A DNA stretch of 64,000 bases from a virus. The notes under the pieces were generated by a model. The model saw nothing but the letters and a program-made list of their open reading frames with translations. It was not told the DNA's origin and did no database searches. Below are positions 21,437 through 31,104 of the stretch, one piece after another. Position 1 is the first letter of the stretch. Each line of letters opens with the position of its first letter. Location of the stretch: positions 1 to 64,000 of the IMG/VR virus record IMGVR_UViG_3300047557_004034. One strand, written 5' to 3'. The position numbers and the translations under genes were made by a program.

Positions 21437-23559
21437 GATTCACATTTTACGTCATACTCAATCAGGACATCTATTGTTAGAATCTGATTTTGTAATGGAC
21501 CGTCTACGTTTGTTTGTATTGTTATTTTATTATTTAAGGCGTCTATAGTAACACCAATAATACCTGGTATTGTCATTAATAAGGAATCTATCGCACTATA
21601 CCATTGATTATCTGACGGCGCTACAAGTAAAGAATTTGTTGTGAAGAACTGACTTGTGTATACACTCCCCAAAGGTTCAACTGTAACCTTGGCAATAAAA
21701 TCTGCACTTATCAAATTACAATTTGTATTAGTCAAAGTCAGGTCGTAAAAACCTTCATTCAACATTTGTAAGAGACCACATTTAGAACCTCCTTTAGATT
21801 GGAAAGCCTCATTACCCATAACATAAACTTGGTAAGAAATAAGGTTTTGAGTACAATTTACAACCATACTTCTTCTTAAAGAACAACCAAGACTATCAAC
21901 TACAGTCACACTATAAGTTCCCGCAGTTAATCCTGTTACAGTAATCGATTGTGGATTACCAATAACATTACTAGACCAAGTGAATGTAAATGGAGGTTCA
22001 CCTGAAGAAATAAATGCAGTCATAGTTCCTTGGTCTCCAGTACCACAACTTGTCGATATTAAACTATAAGTAAGTGGTTCTGAGGTATCTATAAAAATTT
22101 GTTGTGTTTGAATACATCCGTTTGCATCACTGACTGAAACCGAGTGAGAACCTGATGTTATATTTGTTAAGGTAACCGCCGATTGTATTGTGTTAGCCAC
22201 TTGAACAACCCCGTCAAGTAAATAATTGTATGGTTCGGTACCTCCGGTCGATTTAACAATAGTTATTTGTCCGTTGTTTTGCCCACAAGTCGTACCGGTT
22301 GTTGATGCGGTTATTGTGAATAGATTTTCAGTTATAATTGTAACATAATCACCATAAGAACATCCTGAGAAATCTTGGACAGAAACAAAATACGTTCCAC
22401 CTGACAATGAAGAAAAAGTATTAGAATTATTTGATGTTGAAACAACTGAGGTTCCACCATTTGGATTCACTAACGTATAAGTATATGGAGTTGTTCCATT
22501 GATTACACTGATTTGTATCGACCCATCGTTGTCTGAGCAACCAGAATTATTCCCTTGAATTGAAACAGAACTAATCCCATTTGGTGTTAATAGTTCTGTT
22601 GTCTGAGTAAAAGTACAAAATCCTGCGTCGGTCACTGTTACGGAGTAAGAACCTGAGGGTAAACCTGAGACCGTAAAACTTTGTGCGTATGATATCTCGT
22701 TATTCCCTGACGATGCAGAATAGTAATAAGGTGCAGTTCCTCCTGTTATGTTTAAAGTAACAACACCATTACTCGCAAAACAAGTTGGTTGTGTCACTAT
22801 AAAATTTCCGAAACCAACTGGACTAACATCTACAATTACTCCGTTTTTGGTTACTACACATCCCGTTGCATCCGTAACTGTTACGGTATAATTACCTGAA
22901 GTCAAACCAGTAATCGAACTTGTAGTTTGATTGTTACTCCAAAGGTATGTATATGGTGCAGTTCCTGTTTGACCTGTCACATAAAGTTTACCGAGTGGAG
23001 CTCCACCACAACTAGAATTCGGAACTACGTAGAGTCCAAAATCCATAGGTGAAGATTCTTCGACAATAATGGTTTCTGAAATACCTGTACAACCTCCTAT
23101 GTCTTGCACAAGTAAATAATATGTGCCTGCCGTTAGATTTTGAAATATAGCTTCGTTAGTATTTGTAACCGCTGATGTAATATAAACATCACTACCCGAA
23201 TACAAGTAAAAATTAGTTGAAGAATAGTTGGAAGTCGAACTACCCGTGATTGAACCATTGTTCAAACCACAAGTCGTATTCTGCACTGCAGTGACATTAG
23301 CACAAACACCACTTGATACTGGTATGTTAATAAAAAATTCTAAATTTGTTGGAAGTGAACTATCGTTGACATTGACGGTATATTCACCAGCAGAAAGTCC
23401 TGTCCTTATCGAAGGGAATGAATACACCGTATCAACACCCAAATTTGGTGTTGTCCACTGAACTGTGTAAGGAGGTGTACCTCCTGACAGTCGAAGACTA
23501 ATTGCTCCTGAAGTTGAACAGGCACCTGTGGTTGATATGTTATATTGAAAACTAGCCAT
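21433..23559 (-). CDS. SprB-repeat protein, probable tail adhesin
   Basis: This 708-aa protein contains about seven tandem modules of the SprB-repeat/Ig-like type. The signature is GGTxPYTYxW, then [20 protein letters not shown]. Clear copies start with [50 protein letters not shown] and [10 protein letters not shown], and most end in a cysteine after VTDxxG. Such repeats are known from the gliding adhesin SprB and many other Bacteroidetes surface proteins. There is no signal peptide or type IX secretion tail, which fits a virion protein. A C-terminal domain of about 125 residues ([13 protein letters not shown] onward) is different. The gene overlaps both neighbours by a few bases inside a baseplate/fibre operon, so I infer an adhesin derived from host surface-protein modules. 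Confidence 0.82.
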   Translation of the reverse strand: MASFQYNISTTGACSTSGAISLRLSGGTPPYTVQWTTPNLGVDTVYSFPSIRTGLSAGEYTVNVNDSSLPTNLEFFINIPVSSGVCANVTAVQNTTCGLNNGSITGSSTSNYSSTNFYLYSGSDVYITSAVTNTNEAIFQNLTAGTYYLLVQDIGGCTGISETIIVEESSPMDFGLYVVPNSSCGGAPLGKLYVTGQTGTAPYTYLWSNNQTTSSITGLTSGNYTVTVTDATGCVVTKNGVIVDVSPVGFGNFIVTQPTCFASNGVVTLNITGGTAPYYYSASSGNNEISYAQSFTVSGLPSGSYSVTVTDAGFCTFTQTTELLTPNGISSVSIQGNNSGCSDNDGSIQISVINGTTPYTYTLVNPNGGTSVVSTSNNSNTFSSLSGGTYFVSVQDFSGCSYGDYVTIITENLFTITASTTGTTCGQNNGQITIVKSTGGTEPYNYLLDGVVQVANTIQSAVTLTNITSGSHSVSVSDANGCIQTQQIFIDTSEPLTYSLISTSCGTGDQGTMTAFISSGEPPFTFTWSSNVIGNPQSITVTGLTAGTYSVTVVDSLGCSLRRSMVVNCTQNLISYQVYVMGNEAFQSKGGSKCGLLQMLNEGFYDLTLTNTNCNLISADFIAKVTVEPLGSVYTSQFFTTNSLLVAPSDNQWYSAIDSLLMTIPGIIGVTIDALNNKITIQTNVDGPLQNQILTIDVLIEYDVKCES

Positions 23560-26533
23560 CTACACAGTTGATTTCCAAATTAATTCCAACATTTAGTGTG
23601 AGTTCTTCACCTAAGTTCATCGCTGTAAGTGTGAGGTTATATATTGTGAGGAAGTTCCCATTTATAAAATATCCAAGATTATCATTAACTAAAGTTGGTA
23701 GATATAAATTCAAGGCATTTTTCCAGTCTGTGTTTGATGGAACGTCATCGTTACCGAAACCAACATAGAACTGTCCTTGTATTAATATTTGATTTGATAA
23801 TCTCAAATCAACGAACCATGTAGATTTAACACTATCAAGAGCACAATCATTGAGTGTTAAACCTAAACTGTTTACGTAATTTGTAATACGGTTATTCAAT
23901 ATAGAATCAAAGTTTGAAACTGATACATCCCCATTTAACCAAGGATATATAAAGAAATCAACATACTCAGTATTACAATTGTAACTGAATATGTTCGATA
24001 CAATTTCACAAGGTTGTGCAGGTACAGGAATGAACTGACATCCTCTTTGTCTCCTGTAAACAAATTTCTGTTTGTGAAGTACTGAGTTTTCATATTTTAT
24101 ACCTGTGTTCCATATTGTCGTTGCGGGAACCATTTGTTCAACCAACTTCATCCAATATGGACCCATACCAATTACATAATCAATTAACTTTTGATATGTA
24201 TATTTGTTATTCGGTATCCCGACAGTTTGTTCGGATTCAATATATTTCCAAAATATAGATTGTAAGTTTGGATAACCACCTGTTTTACCGTCTGTTATAA
24301 ATTGTCTATTTCTTGTATTAATCATGTTCTGCCAAAAAGTTTGGTAGAACTCAAAGAAAGTTTTCTTTTTTGGTTCGGGGTCCACAAAAGTAGAATCAAC
24401 TCCTCCTGGTACAGGAAAATTAACTGTTAATCCACTTTCTGGTATTGGGTAATCAAATTTTACTGACTCATCCCAAACATCATAAACCAATCCTTGGCCA
24501 GGGTTTAGAGCAATTTCAACGTTTTTAACGTTCAATACTAATTTTTCTGTGTCAGCAAAATAATATGCATTATAATCTCCTCCCGTTGATATTCTTATTT
24601 TGTTGTCGTCTTCAAGCCAAGATTTTTTGTTATCAATAACTTTTCTTAGTTTGAATCCTTCTGTCATGTATGGAAACTGCCTGTACACATCAAGGTAAAG
24701 TTGTCCGTAAGTAAAAGGTTCTAATTGAGTTTGGATGTCAAAATTCTGACCCGTATAAACCTGACCCGTTATTGTTACTTGGTCCGGACTTCTGTGCTGA
24801 GGGGTACTTTCATACCAACCAGCACCTTTTTGAAAAAACATATCTTCAGTCGGTCGTGGTGCCCTTGGAAAACCAAACTCATCTACCGGATAGTCTAATC
24901 TATCCACCACAACATCTTGATATATATCGGTTGTCGTAAATGCAGTATATAATTGTCCTTTTATACTATATGTTTCTCCAGGTAATAAACTTGGGACCTC
25001 TTGTTGGTAAGTTCCTCCCGATATTTGAGCAAATTCTGTACGGAAAGTTTCCATATTCACTCTTTGGTCGGCAAGGTATATGTTTTCGTTGAATTCTATC
25101 AACGCGTCTGGCGCACCAATTAGTCTCAATAAAAACTCTATTGACCTCCTAGTTCCCTTTGATTTGAAAAGGTATGCAGAATTCAAAATTAAATTTCTAT
25201 AAAATTGATAATTCAACTCAGTAGGTGTGTATGGTCTCGATAGACCTTCATACTCATTTAACGCACCTCCACCGAAAACACTTTGTAAAAAGTTTTCGGT
25301 AGTTATCGGTGAAAAGTTCGAAGACCATCCCAAAGTTTGTGATAAGTTATACAATAACTGTGATGGTATATCGTCTTGCGGTAAGTAGTTAACGGAATTC
25401 ATGTATGCCAACGCATCAATAAATTGTTTTACTTGGTCAAAAGACCTTCCATATATTTGAAATATTTTCTCTACTTTCTGTCCTAAAGTGTCGAAGTCTT
25501 TTAAAGAGCCTGACACTAAAAAACGAGAAATCAAATTCGTTTTAAACTCATCTAAATTAACCGCAATCGCATCTAGTTGTGATAAGTAGTTGTCAAAACT
25601 TGATGACCTAATATCTAAATTCCAAACACCATCTTTAGGCCATGTCACGATTTGTTCTGCGATATAAAATTGACCTGAAGCGTCTTGTTGGGGAACTTTG
25701 AACATTGCGGTATATTCAGGAGTTATAAGTCTGTTCAACAAAAATTTTTCAACTTCATCAAAATCTTCTTCAAAAACTTTGTCTACAGTCACAGTATTCG
25801 GTCTTATTTCGAAATCCTCATACCACGTAGTTGCCGTGAATCCAAATGGTGCTCCTGAAACATACATTCCTATATAACCACTCGATAATGAAGTCGACGG
25901 TTGAAAAGAAACTAAATTATATTCCTCTTCATTTAAAGAAATACAATAACTCAGATAAGTGTTATTTAGATTTCTATAAATCGAAGTTTCAAGTTCTCTT
26001 ACTTGTAAATTTGTTGTGGCACTAACACTAAAATCAATATCGAAAGGATTATGTATTCTGTCAACGTTAATCTCAAGGTAAGTCTCATTTTCTACAGGGT
26101 CATAATCTATATTTACCGCAGTTGCCCCTGTAGTGAAATCTATTTGTGTATATAAAATATCCAACGCTGCTGGAAAGAAATTAATAATTTTTGATGCGGA
26201 TACTGCAAATCTTTTTGATAAAGAACCATACATGGTAAAGTTCAAAACTTCGGATACATCATAGTTAGGCACAACCCTGAATTGTGTCTGTTGTATGATT
26301 CTACTATCAAATAATGTGTTGACATCAATATCACTCAAAGAAATTGGTGAAGAAAAAGCACCAATATTGAAAGTTCTATTAACTTTTTCAACTACTGATG
26401 TTGTGAATTCAAAGTTACCTTGGGTCAATCCTCCTCCTGTTACCGTCTGTAAACCAACGATATCATCCGAGAATGTTCCTGCACCATTACCAGGTCTCGG
26501 GGGATAAAAATATTTGTCTCTGATAACCGCCAT
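23552..26533 (-). CDS. Putative baseplate wedge/tail protein, 993 aa
   Basis: No family is recognised with certainty. The N-terminus reads MAVIRDKYFYPPRPGNG and is followed by a long beta-rich region. The middle (about residues 330-480) has the helical stretch FDTLGQKVEKIFQIYGRSFDQVKQFIDALAYMN and then LLYNLSQTLGW. This resembles the helical domain of phage tail proteins that join the baseplate to fibres (P2 gpI-like), but only weakly. SKGTRRSIEFLLRLIGAP at about 470-490 supports that reading. The C-terminal third contains YWMKLVEQMVPATTIWNTGIKYEN, a pattern found in large phage structural proteins. It overlaps the next gene by 8 bases and shares one base with the previous stop. A baseplate-to-fibre connector is my best guess. 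Confidence 0.7.
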   Translation of the reverse strand: MAVIRDKYFYPPRPGNGAGTFSDDIVGLQTVTGGGLTQGNFEFTTSVVEKVNRTFNIGAFSSPISLSDIDVNTLFDSRIIQQTQFRVVPNYDVSEVLNFTMYGSLSKRFAVSASKIINFFPAALDILYTQIDFTTGATAVNIDYDPVENETYLEINVDRIHNPFDIDFSVSATTNLQVRELETSIYRNLNNTYLSYCISLNEEEYNLVSFQPSTSLSSGYIGMYVSGAPFGFTATTWYEDFEIRPNTVTVDKVFEEDFDEVEKFLLNRLITPEYTAMFKVPQQDASGQFYIAEQIVTWPKDGVWNLDIRSSSFDNYLSQLDAIAVNLDEFKTNLISRFLVSGSLKDFDTLGQKVEKIFQIYGRSFDQVKQFIDALAYMNSVNYLPQDDIPSQLLYNLSQTLGWSSNFSPITTENFLQSVFGGGALNEYEGLSRPYTPTELNYQFYRNLILNSAYLFKSKGTRRSIEFLLRLIGAPDALIEFNENIYLADQRVNMETFRTEFAQISGGTYQQEVPSLLPGETYSIKGQLYTAFTTTDIYQDVVVDRLDYPVDEFGFPRAPRPTEDMFFQKGAGWYESTPQHRSPDQVTITGQVYTGQNFDIQTQLEPFTYGQLYLDVYRQFPYMTEGFKLRKVIDNKKSWLEDDNKIRISTGGDYNAYYFADTEKLVLNVKNVEIALNPGQGLVYDVWDESVKFDYPIPESGLTVNFPVPGGVDSTFVDPEPKKKTFFEFYQTFWQNMINTRNRQFITDGKTGGYPNLQSIFWKYIESEQTVGIPNNKYTYQKLIDYVIGMGPYWMKLVEQMVPATTIWNTGIKYENSVLHKQKFVYRRQRGCQFIPVPAQPCEIVSNIFSYNCNTEYVDFFIYPWLNGDVSVSNFDSILNNRITNYVNSLGLTLNDCALDSVKSTWFVDLRLSNQILIQGQFYVGFGNDDVPSNTDWKNALNLYLPTLVNDNLGYFINGNFLTIYNLTLTAMNLGEELTLNVGINLEINCVDG

Positions 26534-27441
26534 TAACTTGTGATGGTGTTAAAGTTCTTACTAAAATCAATATTATTACCTCTACTTTGTCTAACCTCAT
26601 AAAGAAGAGCATTAAATTGGTCTCTAATTTCATAAAGGTTGTATTGTCTGTAGATGTTATTTTGAGAGTCGTAGATTGTGTAGATACCATCATCGATAGA
26701 TTTGGTCTGATTACCGTAAAGAGCAATTGCAAGAGAAGATATATCGTATTCAACCATTTCAATCTCCAATGTTACAGGATTAAAAAACGTGTTTGTTATA
26801 ATAATTTCTTGGTCTGGTTGTCCAATAAATGGAGTTGCGTTAGGTTTGTTAGTGGGTGAGGATGAAGGTGAAACAGTTAAAAATAAAAGATTAGACTGAC
26901 CATCGACATATCTATACCTTATCGCTTTTTGTGTTGTGTTAACTTGATTTGTTACTACAGGTTCACAGTAAAATGATGATGTAACTATTCTAAAGAAGTT
27001 TGGTATTTTTGAACCGTCATTATTTAGATATTCAATTCTGAATCCTACAAGCCCTTGTGGTACGAATTTATTTAAAGACGCTGGTGGGACATTTGATAAA
27101 TCAATAACGAGTCCTTTAACATTAGGTAATGCACTTAATACACCGCAATCCGTAATTACTGTTCTTATTTGAGCTGGTCTCAAATAGAGTGTGTATATAC
27201 CGAGTTGAGTAAACTCATTTGCTGGTAATGTTAAATTGTATAATCCACCCAAAACTTCAACTCCATCATTTCCTCCTGTTGCATCATTGTTGAAGTAAGG
27301 TCTCAAAACTGTTGGAGCGTCCAAGGTTTTTAAAACGAAATTATCTGTAACATCTCTTGAGGGTGTGTAGTTCATTATTATCTGAACATCTTCAGGTGAA
27401 ACGTCACTTGGCCTTAGTGTTCCGTATGTACCGATTGCCAT
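26533..27441 (-). CDS. Putative baseplate protein, 302 aa
   Basis: The start MAIGTYGTLRPSDVSPEDVQII is followed by a beta-rich body (FVLKTLDAPTVLRPYFNN, IYTLYLRPAQIRTVI, GLVGFRIEYLNNDGSKIPNFFRIVT). The C-terminus (YNLYEIRDQFNALLYEVRQSR) is helical. I do not recognise the family. The stop overlaps the start of the 993-aa gene by one base (TAATG), implying translational coupling. A 27-base gap with a TATTTAT motif separates it from the upstream PKD-containing gene. Membership of the baseplate is inferred from the run of structural genes on both sides. Confidence 0.65.
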   Translation of the reverse strand: MAIGTYGTLRPSDVSPEDVQIIMNYTPSRDVTDNFVLKTLDAPTVLRPYFNNDATGGNDGVEVLGGLYNLTLPANEFTQLGIYTLYLRPAQIRTVITDCGVLSALPNVKGLVIDLSNVPPASLNKFVPQGLVGFRIEYLNNDGSKIPNFFRIVTSSFYCEPVVTNQVNTTQKAIRYRYVDGQSNLLFLTVSPSSSPTNKPNATPFIGQPDQEIIITNTFFNPVTLEIEMVEYDISSLAIALYGNQTKSIDDGIYTIYDSQNNIYRQYNLYEIRDQFNALLYEVRQSRGNNIDFSKNFNTITS

Positions 27442-27459
27442 ATCTAAAAATTATATTTA

Positions 27460-27466
27460 ATAAATA
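27460..27466 (-). promoter_or_regulatory. TATTTAT motif before the 302-aa gene
   Basis: Seven-base match on the coding strand in a 27-base gap, 18 bases before the ATG at 27441. Confidence 0.35.
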
Positions 27467-27468
27467 GT

Positions 27469-28587
27469 TTATGTCTCAAAACCCTCTGCGGTTTCTCCAC
27501 CATCTTTTTCAACTATATTGAAGAATCCGTATCCATAATTTTCCAAAGCACCTAAACTACTCACTTCTCCCAACCTTTGGATTCTTTCATACCCACTGTT
27601 TTTACCTCGTTCAACAAAAACATCTGTTTGAATTTGTCCTTGGTCGATAATTTTCATCAATGATTCATCTTTTGTAATAGGTCTTGCTTCTATATTATCT
27701 TGAGTAAATCCTGACGAACTTGTAAAAAATAAAGTGAGTCCATTTGAATAGTCGTAATAATCAACGTTTTGTATAGTGTATGCAGTGTAAACAGGGTTAA
27801 TATTTGTAATAGTACCGTATATTTCCCCATTCTTGATGATTGGTAAACCAACCCTTTGTTGTGGTGTGAATTTACCATATGGTTCTAGTTCTGTTAATCG
27901 TGAGGTTGTTTGTGAAGAAACAACAAATGGTATTGATGTGTATCCACTACTTACCTGAGCTTGCACAGTATTGACCGCATCACCACTAAAAATATAATCA
28001 TAGCTAATTGGTGTTGCTGACCAAGACCCGATATTCGAAGTGAAGAACGCTCTACCCTTAGGATTATATATAATAGCATTTTTGAATGGTGTTATAATTG
28101 TCTTGAATACTTCTACGATACCCCAAGGATTAACTTGTCTTAAAGATATCTGATATTTTTTGTTTGCAATTGGATAGTTATGAGACGTAAAATTAGGTGT
28201 ATAACCTGTTACAGTTTCTATTGGACTACCGTCACCCCAATTGATAGAGTAAGATGAAAGGTCAATAAATTTTTGATATTCACTTGAAGTGTTATAAACT
28301 TGATATGTATATGGTGAAGTCGTGGTTGAAGAAAAAATAAAATTTGTCACTACATCTTTTTGAGAAATCTCTCCATCAAATGGGCTATAATATCCGATAT
28401 CTACCGTACTTTGATTAAGTAAGATAGGTACAGTCAACCCTGTAAGAGTAGACGTTCCGTTAGGTCCCGATGAAATAACCTGTGACATTCCTGAATAAAC
28501 ACCAAAGGTTTCTCCACTATATGTAACTTGGCTAATGTCTCCAAGTATTGTTTCAGGTGAAATTATTATTCTATAAGAATCACTCAT
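27469..28587 (-). CDS. Putative baseplate protein with a PKD-like domain, 372 aa
   Basis: The N-terminal about 85 residues (YRIIISPETILGDISQVTYSG, VYSGMSQVISSG, DIGYYSPFDG) form a compact beta region. Residues about 105-165 match the PKD fold: YSINWGDGSP is followed by FTSHNYPIANKKYQISLRQVNPWG, which carries the WGDG and HxY landmarks. The rest is beta-rich and ends with an acidic tail. PKD domains are common in Bacteroidetes surface proteins and also occur in phage tail proteins, where they act as spacers. The gene overlaps the upstream one by 4 bases (ATGA). The function in the particle is unknown. Confidence 0.7.
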   Translation of the reverse strand: MSDSYRIIISPETILGDISQVTYSGETFGVYSGMSQVISSGPNGTSTLTGLTVPILLNQSTVDIGYYSPFDGEISQKDVVTNFIFSSTTTSPYTYQVYNTSSEYQKFIDLSSYSINWGDGSPIETVTGYTPNFTSHNYPIANKKYQISLRQVNPWGIVEVFKTIITPFKNAIIYNPKGRAFFTSNIGSWSATPISYDYIFSGDAVNTVQAQVSSGYTSIPFVVSSQTTSRLTELEPYGKFTPQQRVGLPIIKNGEIYGTITNINPVYTAYTIQNVDYYDYSNGLTLFFTSSSGFTQDNIEARPITKDESLMKIIDQGQIQTDVFVERGKNSGYERIQRLGEVSSLGALENYGYGFFNIVEKDGGETAEGFET

Positions 28588-29393
28588 GATAAAGGTGGGT
28601 TTAGATATTCATACCATCTTATTGGTGTTGTAGTACCAACTCTTTCATTTGTTTTAATATCATATATACGATAAACTTTATCTATATAATCTAAAACTAC
28701 TCTGTAGTAAAAGAAGGTAGTATAATCAAAATCATAAAGATTACTCCCTAAGGTTGTGTTTGTAAAAATAGATTGTGGTTGATTAGAAAGTTTAGTGAAA
28801 GAACCTGTTTCCGCATTGTAAAACTTTGCAGTCATGTAGAATGTGTTGATTGGTATAAATTTTAAACTTTTAAGCCAATACAGAAAAAAACCTTCTTTGT
28901 CTCCAATGTAGTCCAAAATGAACTTTGGTTTTTTAATCGTAACAGTATCCCTTGCCATTCCCGAGACCATCTCACCACCTTGAGTGGTAGGGATAATTAC
29001 TGTGAAGTAATTTTTTTGTCTTTTGTCATCCACAGTATCATAAAAATCCAATTTAAAAAATGACTTAGTGAAACTATTAGAATAATAAAAAACATCTTGT
29101 ACCGTGAATCCTTCTCTTAAATAACTATTTTTCCAATTTGTTTGGTCCTCTAGTGAACCTCCTGAGTAAAAATAAAATTCATAATCAATGAAAGTATTCT
29201 CGCTGTTGTCATGTTTATCATGTGGAAACCTTTCGACCTCAAAATCATAACCTTTCCCTAAAACTTGCTCCACCGCTTTAGTTTCATATTGGTCTATAGC
29301 ATCATCAATTCCCTCTAGGTCCCAAGTGAGTTCTATCGGAATATTTATCTGCTTATTCAGACCATTTATTTGTTTTATAATAAAATTATTCAC
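28584..29393 (-). CDS. Putative baseplate protein, 269 aa
   Basis: An aromatic-rich, acidic protein with no recognised family. It starts MNNFIIKQINGLNKQINIPIELTWDLEGIDDAIDQYE and includes FYDTVDDKRQKNYFTVIIP and a C-terminal VVLDYIDKVYRIYDIKTNERVG. There is no signal peptide or membrane segment and no cysteine. It overlaps its upstream neighbour by 10 bases and its downstream neighbour by 4, so the three genes are expected to be co-translated, which fits subunits of one assembly. Its position after gp25, gp6 and two other genes is where T4 encodes gp8-gp10, but I see no sequence evidence for that identity. Confidence 0.65.
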   Translation of the reverse strand: MNNFIIKQINGLNKQINIPIELTWDLEGIDDAIDQYETKAVEQVLGKGYDFEVERFPHDKHDNSENTFIDYEFYFYSGGSLEDQTNWKNSYLREGFTVQDVFYYSNSFTKSFFKLDFYDTVDDKRQKNYFTVIIPTTQGGEMVSGMARDTVTIKKPKFILDYIGDKEGFFLYWLKSLKFIPINTFYMTAKFYNAETGSFTKLSNQPQSIFTNTTLGSNLYDFDYTTFFYYRVVLDYIDKVYRIYDIKTNERVGTTTPIRWYEYLNPPLS

Positions 29394-31104
29394 ACTTATC
29401 TATTATTGGGTCAAATGGTACATTCAATCCGAATAAACCATCATTTATATTATATCCTTCATTATCAGGAATTAATTTGAAAACAAAATCCTTAAACGGG
29501 TATTGTGCATTGTTCATAAATGGATAATCCACTCCTCTACCTTCAGAATCTATGAATCCATATTGATACAAGTCTCTCCATCTGAACTCTTGGTCTGCGT
29601 TTGAATAATATGCGTAATTTGGAATCTCCTCCACTTCGTTCACAGAACCTGTTTCCACATAATCAGAAAAGGTTCTTAAGGTAATTGGGTTATGTGGTTT
29701 GTAATAATACCCAGGTGAGTTGGTTGTCTGACCTTCAGTAGTCTTAAAGATACTCTGATTATATTTAATTTTTTGATAATAATTTGAGTAGACTCTTTCG
29801 ACTTGTAAGTAATCGTTCCATTCACACAAATCACCATCTATAATATCACCAACTTTGAGTGAGTTGTTGTAATAGAAGGTTCTTGTTACCCCATCAGTAT
29901 TTTGATATGAAGAAGTTGTAATATTTGTTTTGGACAATGTATTATTATCATCCCACCAAGAATTATTTGTATTCGTTATATTAAAACCCCAACCTTGTTT
30001 CAATCCTGAACCGAAGAAGGGTTTGTTGAAATAACCTGAATACCCTTTATTTATAATTGTCAAATATAATTCAGTCACGGGTCTCAATTGATTGTCCAAT
30101 AGTCCCCCTATGTTAATGTCTATTTTACCTGTAAAAGTATATGAACTTGAACTAGTCTTTTGAGATATCCTTGTAATTTTATTAGGAGTGATTGAACTTA
30201 ATTCTAATTTGAAATCGTCTTTGAACGGATTTTTTTCAAATCCCGATTTTGTTAGAATAATTCCATTAGTATCCAAAATAACTTTTTGTTGTCTTACATA
30301 ATACTTTGACCTAGTTTCGTTAGGTATTGATGCATTTGCCACTCTTCTAAACGTGCCAATCATACCATCGAAAAACGTATTCCCCGTATAACCTATATTA
30401 TAAATGTTAAATACGTGAGATTCACTATCAAATTTTTCGTTCCCTAATGAAAAAACATCAAAAAGAGCTTGGGTTCTATATAAATAAGGTTGTCCGTTTA
30501 CAAGTAGTTCCACTGATTCTCCAGCCGCCAGTCCATGAGGACAAATACATTCGAAAGAAATTAATCCTGCACCATTTTCTGAAGTTCTCCTTATTTTGAA
30601 TGGTATCCCATCAGATACAATCCAATCGAAAAAACTACCATTTAAACTCGCAGTTATTCTTTTGTCTGAAACATTCTGTGATGGATAAGTTATATAATAA
30701 TCCCAATTATACGAATATGCACTAACCGCCTTATAATTGATATGTGTGTTATTGATATCGTCTCTATAGAAGTCAAATTCATAATACTGAGGATAACCAT
30801 ACCAAACATTACTGAATATCGATACTTGCGGATTAACATAATACAACTCATTTCTGAACTTTATATATTCTGTAGTTCCAGTAAGAACATTATCATAAAC
30901 GTATGTCATTTTAAATGTGGGTCTAAAGACCGTACAACTTTGACGTTCTTGGTCATAGACTTCTGCTAAACTTACATTTGTAGTCCTATCGAACTCGACC
31001 ATAGATTGAGCTTGTTGTTCGAGTGATAACTGAACCTGTTGGTCTATCAGTGGTGCAGACTCGTAAGACAATCCGCTCGGTATAATTCGATATCTATTCA
31101 TCAA
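29386..31104 (-). CDS. Putative baseplate protein, 572 aa
   Basis: A large beta-rich, Tyr/Asn-rich protein starting MMNRYRIIPSGLSYESAPLIDQQ, with a short coiled helix (LEQQAQSMVEF) near the N-terminus. A segment reading ISFECICPHGLAAGESVELLVNG resembles a small beta-barrel turn. I do not recognise the family. It overlaps the 1548-aa gene by 11 bases and the 269-aa gene by 8 bases. The neighbourhood (gp25, gp6, then large structural proteins) suggests a wedge component or the base of a fibre. Either of the two ATG codons at the start could be used. Confidence 0.65.
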   Translation of the reverse strand: MMNRYRIIPSGLSYESAPLIDQQVQLSLEQQAQSMVEFDRTTNVSLAEVYDQERQSCTVFRPTFKMTYVYDNVLTGTTEYIKFRNELYYVNPQVSIFSNVWYGYPQYYEFDFYRDDINNTHINYKAVSAYSYNWDYYITYPSQNVSDKRITASLNGSFFDWIVSDGIPFKIRRTSENGAGLISFECICPHGLAAGESVELLVNGQPYLYRTQALFDVFSLGNEKFDSESHVFNIYNIGYTGNTFFDGMIGTFRRVANASIPNETRSKYYVRQQKVILDTNGIILTKSGFEKNPFKDDFKLELSSITPNKITRISQKTSSSSYTFTGKIDINIGGLLDNQLRPVTELYLTIINKGYSGYFNKPFFGSGLKQGWGFNITNTNNSWWDDNNTLSKTNITTSSYQNTDGVTRTFYYNNSLKVGDIIDGDLCEWNDYLQVERVYSNYYQKIKYNQSIFKTTEGQTTNSPGYYYKPHNPITLRTFSDYVETGSVNEVEEIPNYAYYSNADQEFRWRDLYQYGFIDSEGRGVDYPFMNNAQYPFKDFVFKLIPDNEGYNINDGLFGLNVPFDPIIDKCE

